This document shows positions 53,512 through 63,945 of a stretch of DNA of 64,000 nucleotides, piece after piece. Each line of letters starts with the position of its first letter. The first letter of the stretch is position 1. Under the pieces are notes generated by a model that did not search any database, was not told the DNA's origin, and worked only from the letters and a program-made list of their open reading frames with translations. The stretch spans positions 77,081,821-77,145,820 of the forward strand of contig NC_092346.1 of the NCBI RefSeq assembly GCF_963676685.1, written 5' to 3'. Source of the DNA: Mytilus edulis (lineage: Eukaryota; Mollusca; Bivalvia; Mytilida; Mytilidae). The position numbers and the translations under genes were made by a program.

Positions 53512-53574
53512 TTGATTGCGTTTAAAAGTAAGAAAGCAACGTTTGATAATCCACTGTTACCTGTTTTAAACTAA
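53512..53574 (+). CDS. Possible alternative last exon of GPR180
   Basis: A strong acceptor (TTTTTTATTTCAG) at 53499-53511 precedes 20 in-frame codons, LIAFKSKKATFDNPLLPVLN, then TAA. Phase 0 fits the exon 8 donor, as exon 9 does, and both candidate exons open with TTGATT. AATAAA follows at 53765-53770. Use of it would replace TM7 by a short polar tail. It could also be the last exon of another unrecognised transcript. Confidence 0.35.
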   Translation: MIAFKSKKATFDNPLLPVLN

Positions 53575-53779
53575 ATAAATGACTGCTGTTTTCCATTTAC
53601 CATTGTTGAAAATAATCATATTCATCTGTTTCAATATTGTCAAGTGAAGAGTTAAATCATCTGCATCTTTTTTTGTGGTAATTGTTCTAATACTAGGTGT
53701 TTAAGTCATCAAATGGTGCAATGATTATTTTATGTCAAAATGTAAAGTTGTTGTTATGACAACAAATAAAATATTTATT

Positions 53780-54820
53780 GTTTTCAAATCTTGTTCTTAA
53801 TTAATGCTTCACAGTTTCCAAATTCCTTAGGCACATGAACTATAGGCATGTTTTAATAGATCTCACAAAAGTAATACACATTAAAATAAGAGTGCACACT
53901 CTGAAATATCTCAGTGATCCATGCAAAAGAGGGAACATGTCAGAGAGACACATGTCTTACAATGATTCCATACACCAAATATAGTTAACCCTTTGCTAGT
54001 GAAGTGTGAGAAACAGACTAAACCAAGAAAACTAAACCTTGCCGTATGAACCTTTAAATGAGGTCAAGGTCAGATGAACTCTGCCCGACCGACATATACA
54101 CCTTCCAATCATTCCAAACACCACACAATATTAGCCGATGGCTCATATGTAATTAAAGATATGTAATTAAAGTATCTGCGAAACAAACCTAACCATGAAA
54201 ACAAAACTGACTTTTGAGCAAGATCAGATGACAATGCCAGACAAACATGTAGACATAATCATTTCATACACCAAATATGGTTGACCTAATGCTTAAAGTG
54301 CCTGATAGACGGACCTTACCATGATAAATTGATCAATAATGCATCATGAGGTAAGGGTCAAGTGAGTCCTGTCTGATGGACATTTTTTGCAAGGGTCAAA
54401 TATGAATATATTTCCTGTCACCCATAATAAGTGAGGAATTCACATGTCAAAAAACTATAGTCTTTTAAGCAGTCGTTGAAGCACGAAACTGAGGTCAAGG
54501 ACATGTGACAGACACAAACTTTGCAACATAAAACATCTGCTTAAACTATGAAGCATTCAGGCCTAGTGTCTCTTAAAATAAGAAGCTATATACAAATAGG
54601 TTACATACTGCTACTTTCCTTGCAGATGAAAAACAAATAATTGCAAATTGGAATCTAGGTTTGCACATCACATGAGCTTCATAAAATTTCTTTCAAATAA
54701 GTTCTTGTGCATTGAATTATGAAACATTTTCTATTATGTTTTTGAATGTAAAACATGTGAAACTTCACTTGTTGGATTTCTTGCCAAACAAAATATCTAA
54801 AAAGTTCAGTGTTTATTATT
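53780..54820. other. Intergenic stretch, nothing recognised
   Basis: AT-rich sequence with a few weakly repeated phrases (CACCAAATATAGTT at 53974, CACCAAATATGGTT at 54271). No exon-like or mobile-element structure seen. Confidence 0.5.
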
Positions 54821-56271
54821 TGTTGCTGTTGGTTGTCATATTAGGGAGAGGGTTGAGGGTATTTGTTGCTGTTGGTTGTCGGGTTAGGGGAGGGTTGAGG
54901 GTATTTGTTGCTGTTGGTTGTCATATTAGGGAGAGGGTTGAGGGTATTTGTTGCTGTTGGTTGTCATATTAGGGAGAGGGTTGAGGGTATTTGTTGCTGT
55001 TGGTTGTCATATTAGGGAGAGGGTTGAGGGTATTTGTTGCTGTTGGTTGTCATATTAGGGAGAGGGTTGAGGGTATTTGTTGCTGTTGGTTGTCATATTA
55101 GGGAGAGGGTTGAGGGTATTTGTTGCTGTTGGTTGTCGGGTTAGGGGAGGGTTGAGGGTATTTGTTGCTGTTGGTTGTCATATTAGGGGGAGGGTTGAGG
55201 GTATTTGTTGCTGTTGGTTGTCATATTAGGGGGAGGGTTGAGGGTATTTGTTGCTGTTGGTTGTCATATTAGGGAGAGGGTTGAGGGTATTTGTTGCTGT
55301 TGGTTGTCGGGTTAGGGGAGGGTTGAGGGTATTTGTTGCTGTTGGTTGTCATATTAGGGAGAGGGTTGAGGGTATTTGTTGCTGTTGGTTGTCATATTAG
55401 GGAGAGGGTTGAGGGTATTTGTTGCTGTTGGTTGTCATATTAGGGAGAGGGTTGAGGGTATTTGTTGCTGTTGGTTGTCATATTAGGGAGAGGGTTGAGG
55501 GTATTTGTTGCTGTTGGTTGTCGGGTTAGGGGAGGGTTGAGGGTATTTGTTGCTGTTGGTTGTCATATTAGGGAGAGGGTTGAGAGTATTTGTTGCTGTT
55601 GGTTGTCATATTAGGGAGAGGGTTGAGAGTATTTGTTGCTGTTGGTTGTCATATTAGGGAGAGGGTTGAGGGTATTTGTTGCTGTTGGTTGTCGGGTTAG
55701 GGGAGGGTTGAGGGTATTTGTTGCTGTTGGTTGTCATATTAGGGAGAGGGTTGAGAGTATTTGTTGCTGTTGGTTGTCATATTAGGGAGAGGGTTGAGGG
55801 TATTTGTTGCTGTTGGTTGTCGGGTTAGGGGAGGGTTGAGGGTATTTGTTGCTGTTGGTTGTCATATTAGGGAGAGGGTTGAGAGTATTTGTTGCTGTTG
55901 GTTGTCATATTAGGGAGAGGGTTGAGAGTATTTGTTGCTGTTGGTTGTCATATTAGGGAGAGGGTTGAGGGTATTTGTTGCTGTTGGTTGTCGGGTTAGG
56001 GGAGGGTTGAGGGTATTTGTTGCTGTTGGTTGTCATATTAGGGAGAGGGTTGAGAGTATTTGTTGCTGTTGGTTGTCATATTAGGGAGAGGGTTGAGGGT
56101 ATTTGTTGCTGTTGGTTGTCGGGTTAGGGGAGGGTTGAGGGTATTTGTTGCTGTTGGTTGTCATATTAGGGGGAGGGTTGAGAGTATTTGTTGCTGTTGG
56201 TTGTCATATTAGGGAGAGGGTTGAGGGTATTTGTTGCTGTTGGTTGTCGGGTTAGGGGAGGGTTGAGGATT
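54821..56271 (+). repeat. 34-unit G-rich minisatellite (42-43 bp)
   Basis: The shared core is GGTATTTGTTGCTGTTGGTT, followed by GTC and one of three ends: ATATTAGGGAGAGGGTTGAG (A), ATATTAGGGGGAGGGTTGAG (B) or GGGTTAGGGGAGGGTTGAG (V). Reading along the array I count 34 units, nine of them V. From the 18th unit A units with GAGAGTA endings appear and the order A'-(A')-A-V recurs. The plus strand is strongly G over C. Confidence 0.95.
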
Positions 56272-56884
56272 CACAAACATGTTTAACCTGCCACATTTGT
56301 TATGTACCTGTTCCAAGTCAAGTTTCTATAGTTTAGTGGTTGTCATTGGTTCATGTCTTCCATAATTGTTTTCGTAAACTGTTTTGTTATAAATGAGGCT
56401 GTTTGTTTTTCTCAATTGAATTGTTTTAGTTTTTCATGGCTGACCACACAGTATGTTTTTTTTTCTCATTGTTGCAATCCATACTGTTGCCATTAATTGC
56501 TAACATCCACTTCATTTGAACTTTGGTTGATAGTTGAATCATCAGCAATCATACCCCATTCCTTTTATGTTATTTTGGAACTGTGCTTCAATTTTTTGAA
56601 CATGCTTCAATTTATCAATGTGTTAAATAAACCTGAAATTTTTTCAACACTTTTCTCAGATACTATTAAACACAATGAATTTTTAATTCATCAGCAGCTT
56701 GACAGCACCAGGGTTGTTATGTTTGACGGCTTTTCAAATCTTGTTCATCAGTGTGTCAACAATTGAAATGATAATAAAGATTCACTTTCACCAATTCTCT
56801 TGTTATTTAAAAACAAAAATTGATGAAAGTTCCCTTTTGATTTAGAAATTGTTTGGCTTCATCATTCCAGACTGACAGGACTTT

Positions 56885-56965
56885 AGAGTTTAGTTGTTAA
56901 TTTCTGTGTCATTTGGTCTCTGGTGGAGAGTTGTCTCATTGGCAATCACACCACATCTTTTTTTT
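56885..56965 (+). repeat. Dispersed repeat fragment
   Basis: TTTAGTTGTTAATTTCTGTGTCATTTGGTCTC-type sequence and GAGAGTTGTCTCATTGGCAA then CACACCACATCTT match the end of the repeat at 27300-27650. The region 56272-56884 has no other recognised feature. Confidence 0.65.
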
Positions 56966-57556
56966 TATTTAACCATCCACTTGTTTTTACCCTACCGCAC
57001 AATCACCACTTCAGGTGTTGGTTCACTTATTTTTATAATTTAACCGTCAAATTAAGGCAATTTTTGACATACTGGGTTCTTACTTCTGTATGCCTAAAAA
57101 CTTGACTTGATTGTTGAAATTGATAAAAAGAAGCTCATTTTCAAAAAAAATATTTTCTGGTTTGTCATTCCCATGTTCTGGGACTTTTATTGTCATATTT
57201 AAGTAAATTGATGCAATTGGGAAATATTACACACTGTTAATTTAAAAAAAATATTTTCCTAAATTCAATCCAGAGTTATGGGACTTTAGCTACCAAATAA
57301 ATAACTAACATTTTCAAAGCTAACTAACTAGCACTTAAGAATCAAATTTTCACAAACTGAACACTATTTTAGGATAAGTAGATGTTTAGCCTGGTTTATG
57401 CAGAAATGATAAAAATAAAGTGCAAAAAATTGCAAATAAAAACAAGATTGCTTAATGGGAGGATGTAACCAGACACATTGTCAGTAAAACTTTCTGTCAT
57501 AGCCAGGTGTAAGATGGCCTGTTTTATGTAGAACAAAATTAAGAATATGATTGAAA

Positions 57557-57563
57557 TTTATTT
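57557..57563 (-). terminator. RBMX2: RBMX2 poly(A) signal
   Basis: TTTATTT on the plus strand reads AAATAAA on the minus strand, about 53 bases after the stop codon. Confidence 0.5.
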
Positions 57564-57615
57564 AATGAATGCATAATGAAATTCTAAAAAAATAAAAAAT
57601 TCACTATGTTTACAA

Positions 57616-58343
57616 TTATCTATCTCTTGACCGTTCTAGTCTCCTTGGTGGTGAATTACTTATGTCCCTTGACCTTTCTTGTCTCCTTGGTGATGAATTA
57701 CTTCTGTCTCTTGCCCTTTCACCTCTCCTTGGTGGTGAATTACTTATGTCCCTTGACCTTCCTCGTCTCCTTGGTGATGAATTACTTCTGTCTCTTGCCC
57801 TTTCATCTCTCCTTGGTGGAGAATTACTCATGTCTCTTGACCTTTCTTGTCTCCTTGGTGGAGAATTACTTCTGTCTCTTGACCTTTCTCGTCTCCTTGG
57901 TGGAGAATTATTTCTGTCTCTTCCTTTATTTAATGATCTGTTATTTGGAGACCTACTAAGATCTCTTCTATAGTTTCTAGAATTATCTCCCCTGTTATAT
58001 GACTGTTTGTTATTGTAATTACTATCATTCTCACTATATCTACCTTGATTATTTCTTTTTGAGCCATTTTGAAAGTCTGTGTGGTATTTGTCTTTAGATT
58101 CATATCTATTATTATACCTATTTTCATGTGTCTCAAAATCTCTGTTAGATTTTTTTGAATCCCTGTCTGAAGGATATTTTTGTGGTCCTCTATTATGTTC
58201 CTTGTTATAAGATTTCTCATCATCTATATCATGTTTTTCTTTTTTAACTTTTATTGGTTCTACTTCATTATCACTGTCACTTGAAGATTCTGATTTTTTA
58301 TGTTTCTTCTTCTTTTCTTTTTTCTTCTTTTTTGGCTTCTTTT
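57616..58343 (-). CDS. RBMX2: RBMX2 last exon (Lys-rich and SR-repeat tail)
   Basis: EKKPKKKKKEKKKKHKK, then SESSSDSDNEVEPIKVKKEK, an Asn/Arg/Tyr-rich linker, and seven 13-residue repeats with SPPRR or SSPRR and RSRD/RARD. The coding tandem unit is 39 bases (57627-57905). Confidence 0.92.
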
Positions 58344-60504
58344 CTGAAATTAATGCAAGATACTACGATTCAAACTTGGTGAATGCAAACATTTTTAAAT
58401 GAGTAAAACAACTTTTTAGGTGGATTTTACCTGTAAGAACATGATGTGAAGACCTGTTTTTGTTGAAGACCATTGTACAATATGAATAAGCCATAACATT
58501 ATTTATTCTTATTTAACAATCTCCTCTGTTAAAATAAAATGTAAGACCAGGGGCAATTAATTTGTCACAAACTAAGATGATCAAGGTTGGGTACATTTCC
58601 TTTCAAAATATAAAGCACCATCCTTAGAAGTGTAGAATATGTATGAATTTCATGCATTCCTATTATCAACAAAAAAAACCCATGTTTTTCAAACTTTGAA
58701 AACCAGACAGACATTTCATCTTCATAATATTCAACATTGGGGCATGCATTAAAGCAGTTTAACAACCAAATCAAATACCAAATTGTAGAGCATTGAAAGC
58801 TGAAATTTCTGAAAAATTGTGACAAATACAGATAAGGAAACTTAGTACGTAGTGTGCAATATGAGAAGAAAAGATGGAATACATAAACGTTTAAATCCGC
58901 TACATTTGTTTGAACCTGTCCTAAGTCATGAATCTGATGTTCAGTCGTTGTTGTTTGTTGATAAGGTTCATAAGTGTTTCTCATTATTCATATAGATTAA
59001 ACTGTTTGTTTTCCCACTTGAAGGGTTTTACACTAGTCATTTTCGGCTCCTGTTGTTGTTCAGTGTGAGCCAAGGCTCTGTGTTGAAGACTGTACTTTGA
59101 CCTAAAATGGTTCTTTTACAAATCGTGACTTGCATGGAGAGTTGTCTCATTGCCACTCATACCACATCTTCATATATCTAAATAAGGGTTTTGACCAAGA
59201 TTTCAAGGTCCACTGAGAACACATATTCTTGTCTATACCTTTTTTTACTTTTTTCATAGGTACAACAAAACTGTCTTCCTCTTTCTCACTATTGTCTGAC
59301 TGAGGTAGCTGGGGTGCACATCCTTCTGATCTCATCTGTTTTGTAATATCATCTTCATCTCCAAACTCCTTAGGCTGTTTATAATTCTCCACATGGTCAA
59401 CACGTAGTGTCCTACCAAGCACCTGTAAAAGGATTGTTTCATTCAGTGATATTCTATTTAAATTGCATGTTCATATAAAACATTCTTCTGGAATAATGTT
59501 GTAAGCCACTGTCTAACTTCTGATGCTAAAGCACTTAAATGAAACAAGCATTTGCAAATTGAATATAATTTTCTCTGAACTTTTTTTTCAACAACTAACT
59601 AACTAATATTGTAAGCAGCTGTCCTTCTTTTAATAAAGCACTCATAGGACAAGTATTTACAAATTGAACATAGGTCTGATTTTTTTCATAATTCAAATAA
59701 ATCCTTGCTTATTATTTCATTGTATTGTTGTTGGATTAACATTTGACCTCAGTGTAGTTGATAACAACTTCCTGTATTACCCATCTGTTTAAAATCAAAG
59801 ATTTTTCTGGATTTGATACATGTATATATGTTTGTCATAATTGATTCAACTGTGGGTTGCAATCATACCTTGGCTCCATTTAAATTGTCTACTGCTAAGA
59901 CAGTGCTTCTTTGATCTTCATAACACAGGAATCCATATCCTTTGATCTTTCCAGTCTTTTTATCTCTTACTATATTGATATTAACAATTTCTCCATACCT
60001 TCAATACAAAATTTCACTACACAAATCAGAAAATTATGCATTCCACAATAAATACATTAAATTTGCAAATTGTTAAGTTTTGCCACCATTTCATATGTGA
60101 AAACAAGAAGAACATACACTTTGAAAAAGTTTTAGTTTAGTTAATAATTTGAGGTTACATGGAAAGAATAAAACTTCATGTCTATTGATTTTAAATACTT
60201 GATGTTACAAAAATATATTATACATAGTTTAAAGAAGTATTAGAAATGAACAAGAGGCTACAAGGAGCTATAATACTCAACTGCTATTTTTGCTTATATT
60301 TACACATACACATTTGTCGTCAAACATGATAAAGCCATTACTTACTGTGAGAATACACATATAACATCTCCCTCAGTCAAATCATAGGGTAATCCACCAA
60401 CAAAAATCCAAGCACTTTCTTTATATTTATCATGCCAGGATTTTTTTCCCACAAGACCAAGTTCTAGCTCTTTTTCATTGATCTTCTGTAAATTCTTTAC
60501 ATTT
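57616..60504 (-). CDS. RBMX2: RNA-binding motif protein X-linked 2 (RRM splicing factor); first short exon not found
   Basis: RBMX2 is the animal counterpart of yeast Ist3/Snu17, a component of the activated spliceosome (RES-type module) in the nucleus. The exons 60504-60346, 59998-59869, 59422-59239 and 58343-57616 join in frame to about 399 residues. The RRM has RNP2 IFVGGLPYDL and RNP1 KGYGFLCYE. The family-specific C-terminal extension of the RRM follows (GRTLRVDHVENYKQPKEFGD and DDITKQM). The tail has a Lys-rich block, a long Asn/Arg/Asp-rich part and seven 13-residue repeats of the type SNSPPRRxERSRD ending in DR and TAA at 57618-57616. Vertebrate RBMX2 begins MNPLT just before the VKL(I/L) block, so one tiny 5' exon is expected; it was not seen in 60505-64000. 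Confidence 0.93.
57627..57905 (-). repeat. RBMX2: 39-bp coding tandem repeat in RBMX2, seven units
   Basis: AGTAATTCTCCACCAAGGAG and AGTAATTCATCACCAAGGAG alternate, each followed by a variable codon and AAAGGTCAAGAGAC or AAAGGGCAAGAGAC. SPP and SSP units partly alternate, so units may have duplicated in pairs. Confidence 0.9.
58905..59180 (-). repeat. Dispersed repeat, family A (minus orientation)
   Basis: It is the reverse complement in landmark order of 14926-15192: AGTGTGAGCCAAGGCTCTGT, ACTGTACTTTGACC, GGAGAGTTGTCTCATTGCCA and CATACCACATCTTCATA. It lies in the last RBMX2 intron and its right edge comes within 60 bases of exon 4. Confidence 0.8.
59239..59422 (-). CDS. RBMX2: RBMX2 exon 4
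   Basis: VLGRTLRVDHVENYKQPKEF, then DDITKQMRSEGCAPQLPQSD and an acidic stretch ending MKKVKK. Ends one base into a codon. Confidence 0.94.
59869..59998 (-). CDS. RBMX2: RBMX2 exon 3 (second half of RRM)
   Basis: YGEIVNINIVRDKKTGKIKG, YGFLCYEDQRSTVLAVDNLN and GAK. Donor GTATGA. Confidence 0.94.
60346..60504 (-). CDS. RBMX2: RBMX2 exon 2 (first half of RRM)
   Basis: NVKNLQKINEKELELGLVGK, then SWHDKYKESAWIFVGGLPYD and LTEGDVICVFS. It opens with the last base of a codon. Donor GTAAGTA. Confidence 0.93.
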
Positions 60505-62070
60505 CTGAAGAAGGAAACAATAAATAATTGTAAATTTTGTTACACATTGTATTTGCTTAACAGCAATGAGTGATACAATTATAATGGATTTTTTCATGTT
60601 GGAGCAGATTTGTAAAGCTGTCAAAATTATACCTACCTGAATTTAATTGAGCAATTTGGTCCAAGGGTTAAGTTGTAATTTTGGGTAACCCCTTTTTCTA
60701 AATATGAAGTTTTCAAACTTGTAGTGATGAAAGTAAGCTGAGTATCATAGAAAAATAGATTAAATTTGCTGAAGAAGTATATTCTGTGAAAAGATAATGG
60801 AAAAGATCCGTTTTGAAATTATGGAACACTACATGAGAGACTAAAACTGAAAATGACACCAAACAGCTCAATGACAGGGCCTGTATATATATAGTAAAGG
60901 CGTACACTTATATATTCTTGTAGATCACATGACCTTTGTTCCCTTTAACTGCAGCTTGAACTGATACAGCTCAGTTTGAGCTATGAATTATCTCCCTTTG
61001 CTATTTTTTTTAAAGAAATTTCAGTTTCCTGTTTAAGATTTATTAAAGGGTACTACTGAATATAGCTTTGCTAAAATACAAAGTTAATGATAATGTTGAA
61101 ATTTTGTACACAGAATTATTTAACTTTGTTACTTTATTACATGTATTACAGTAAAGATTTAGAATGTGCTTCCAACATGTCCAAGTTTAATTTTTCATTA
61201 TGAGGTATTTCAAAATATTGTTTACTAGTCAGAGGAAATTATTAAATGAGTAATTTATCTAAGTAACATTTTGTCCAGTCTTCATGGTCTTAACTCTTTT
61301 TTTGTAATCATCTATATACATGTAAGAAGTACCTATAAATCACTAGACTATTTTTTTTTTTTAATGTTACTGTAGCTTTAAATACAAATGTATATATTGA
61401 TCTTGGGACATTATTCGAACTAACATCTGTGTTTATATAGAAGACAGGTAATGATAATCTGGTACTGAATCTTGAATAATTACAAAAAAAATCACTTGTT
61501 AAAGTATATTATAACTTTATTTCTTAAATTATATCACTCTTTTAAGTTGTTTTTTTTTCCAAATGCACCACATTATTTCTCAAATTTTGGACTTGGAAAT
61601 ATATCATCATTATTTAAAGCCTTCATTATACTATAGCATTTTTTTTATTCAGCAAATCAAGAATTTACAGATGAATATTGTATCTTAGCAGCAAAAGGTG
61701 TTTTTTTTTCAATTTTACTAATATAATGAAACTATCTTAACATCTAAACTACATTTGTATATTTGAAATTTTGATAAACTCTAAATCACAGAATTTCTTA
61801 TCTGCTAATTAATTCCCCAGTCTGTTTACACCAGTCTGTTTACACCACAAAATTTACTTGGAGTATAGGCCAATTTGTTCACCTGGAAATGGTTAAAAAT
61901 TATAAATGCATGGTTAAAATTCAAAACTATATTTCATTTAAAATTACTAAAGGGAGATAATTTCTTTACCTCTATTGGGCTTTAACTTGTCTTAGCTATA
62001 GCTGATGCTTACAAACAGATAATTATCTTATATTTAGAGTCCGACTTATATTGTGAGTATTGAATGAATT
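60505..62070. other. RBMX2 upstream/intron 1 sequence, nothing recognised
   Basis: AT-rich sequence with poly(T) runs. The expected short first coding exon is not identifiable. Confidence 0.5.
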
Positions 62071-62077
62071 TGACATA

Positions 62078-62296
62078 CTGTGAAATCATTACTTTTCATG
62101 GGGTTTAAATTTCGTAGTTTTGTGCATATATACAAGATTTCATTGGGATTTAACTTTTCATGGTTTCCAAGAAAATCGAAGTGATATTATATGTAGGTTA
62201 AATTTTCGTGGGGGATTTAGTTTTGTTGATATATTCTTTCCACGAAACAAACGAAGTTAAATCCTTCACGAAAATGTCTGCTTTTGCAGTATACAT
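62078..62296. mobile_element. MITE with ACTGTGAAATCATT / TGCTTTTGCAGTAT ends
   Basis: ATACTGTGAAATC at the left and TGCAGTATAC at the right are weakly inverted. The inside has paired TTTCATGG/CCACGAAA and TTAAATTTTCGTGG/CACGAAAATG motifs. It resembles the family with ends at 25424-25765. Confidence 0.5.
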
Positions 62297-62559
62297 GTAT
62301 GTTTGCCACTAGGATTGCATTAATATCAATTTAATATACATGTATATATATATAAATTTGAAAATATGTCTTATTTTGTCAACCTTAAGGTTAAAATGGG
62401 AGTCCTTCTTATGTTTTTTACATTCTGATATTGAATGATTTATTGTTTTCTGTTCCTATCGGTGTCAAGACTATAACAAGTTCAGATTCTGTTGATGTTA
62501 CTAATGTACATTACAGTGATTACTGACATATAACCTGATCATGAATCCGCTTTCAAGAC

Positions 62560-63561
62560 TTTTTAAAGAAAAAGTGTAAGACATTTTTCAATTAAAAGTT
62601 TTGGCTGTTGGCAAAAAGACCTTTGAAAAGAACCCATCTATACATATTCAAAATTCGAACCTCACATGTGAAAAAACAGTAAAATTATTAGGCATTGAAA
62701 TAGACTACCAGCTAAATTTTGATGTTCATGTCAGCTCAATCTGTAGGAAGGCATCACAGCAATTAAATGTTTTAAAACGTTTAGGCTCATTTTTGGATAG
62801 ACTTAGTAAACTTACTATATTTCATACTTTTATTCTTAGTAATTTTAATTTTTGCCCTTTGGCATGGCATTTTTGCACTGAGAAAAATTCCAAAAAACTA
62901 GAAAAGGTGCAGGAAAGAGCACTCCGTTTTGTTTATGAGGATTTTACCAGCTCCTACGAGGACCTCTTACTTAAAGCTAAGGTGCCTTCCTTGCAGATCA
63001 GACGGATAAGAACAATGGCTCTAGAAACTTTTAAAATTATAAACAACATCGCTCCTGTGTGCTTACAAAATTTGGTGAATGTCAAAAAATCTAAATATTC
63101 TTTCAGGTATGTAAATATTCTTGAAATTCCACAGGTAAAGTCAACCCGTTACGGTAAAAAATCGTTCAAATTTGCTGCTGCTACTTTATGGAACAGTCTT
63201 CCAAACCATTTCAGGACTGAAAACAGTTTTTCACATTTTAAAAGTCTTGTTCAGTCCTGGAACGGTTTGGAATGTCACTGTTCTGCTTGCAGATAATTCT
63301 TAAACTGTTTTATTATTTATGCTGCTTTTGGTTGCTCTGGTCAAGCATGTTTTTACTTCATTCTAAATTTGTTGATTATTTTTATTGCATGCTATGTATG
63401 TGAGATTCAACTTTGTATTACAGGTTGTTTTATATGTCAAAATGCACTGTTTTTATGTTATTTATATGTTTTTATATTCGGTCAAAAGCTCCTTAGAGCT
63501 TGTGTTGCTTATTTGTACTCATGCCGAATCAAAATAAAGTTTTCTTATCTTATCTTATCTT
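62560..63561 (+). mobile_element. 5'-truncated LINE (RT C-terminal part) with (TTATC)n tail
   Basis: An open frame to the stop at 63294-63296 reads VKLLGIEIDYQLNFDVHVSS, QQLNVLKRLGSFL, FILSNFNFCPLAWHFC and VQERALRFVYEDF, the thumb/C-terminal part of Jockey/CR1-type reverse transcriptases. It ends with LWNSLPNHFRT and FKSLVQSWNG. The 3' end is AATCAAAATAAAGTTTTC followed by TTATC repeats at 63541-63561. The catalytic palm is missing. The family differs from the LINE at 6130-10460. Confidence 0.88.
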
Positions 63562-63775
63562 AAAAGGATTAATGGAAAAACCTGCCAGATTTAACAGTGA
63601 GAGCAAACACTTTAATAACTTAATAAATAAAAGTGAAATTCAAAATGCCGAAATCGATGGGTCACTGTGAAAACTGTCTACTAATGAGAAAATAAAGGTT
63701 GGCAGGTAAGTGAAACTTACATAAATGAAGAGATAATTTATGAAAAATGAACAGATTGATGCCCGATTTATATAA

Positions 63776-63945
63776 TTCCAAGGCCGTCAGTCGGCAGCAG
63801 AAGCGACGAAGCAGCGCATCTATTTTGGGTGGGCAAATATCCACTTTTTGATATAAGACGAGCTCTGACGTCCCACGGCCCCAGCTTGTCTGGCAAAACA
63901 GCCGTTGGACGTCAGAGTAATCTCGGACTAATTTACGATATAACA
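63776..63945. other. GC-richer block with paired GACGTC motifs; unidentified
   Basis: CTCTGACGTCC (63865) and GGACGTCAGAG (63908) are perfectly inverted, with CACGGCCCCAGCTTGTCTGG between. The base composition contrasts with the surroundings. An unbroken minus-strand frame covers it but has no known motif. It may be a repeat or a promoter region. Confidence 0.4.

Noticed and set aside
54712-54972. ORF of 86 codons running into the minisatellite
   Set aside because: Its C-terminal half is translation of the tandem repeat; no other support.
54821-56271. Telomeric DNA or a chromosome end
   Set aside because: TTAGGG occurs only once per 42-43 bases and the array is followed by ordinary sequence and a gene.
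57606-57973. Leu/Ser-rich plus-strand ORFs
   Set aside because: They are antisense to the RBMX2 SR repeats and exist only because of the 39-base periodicity.
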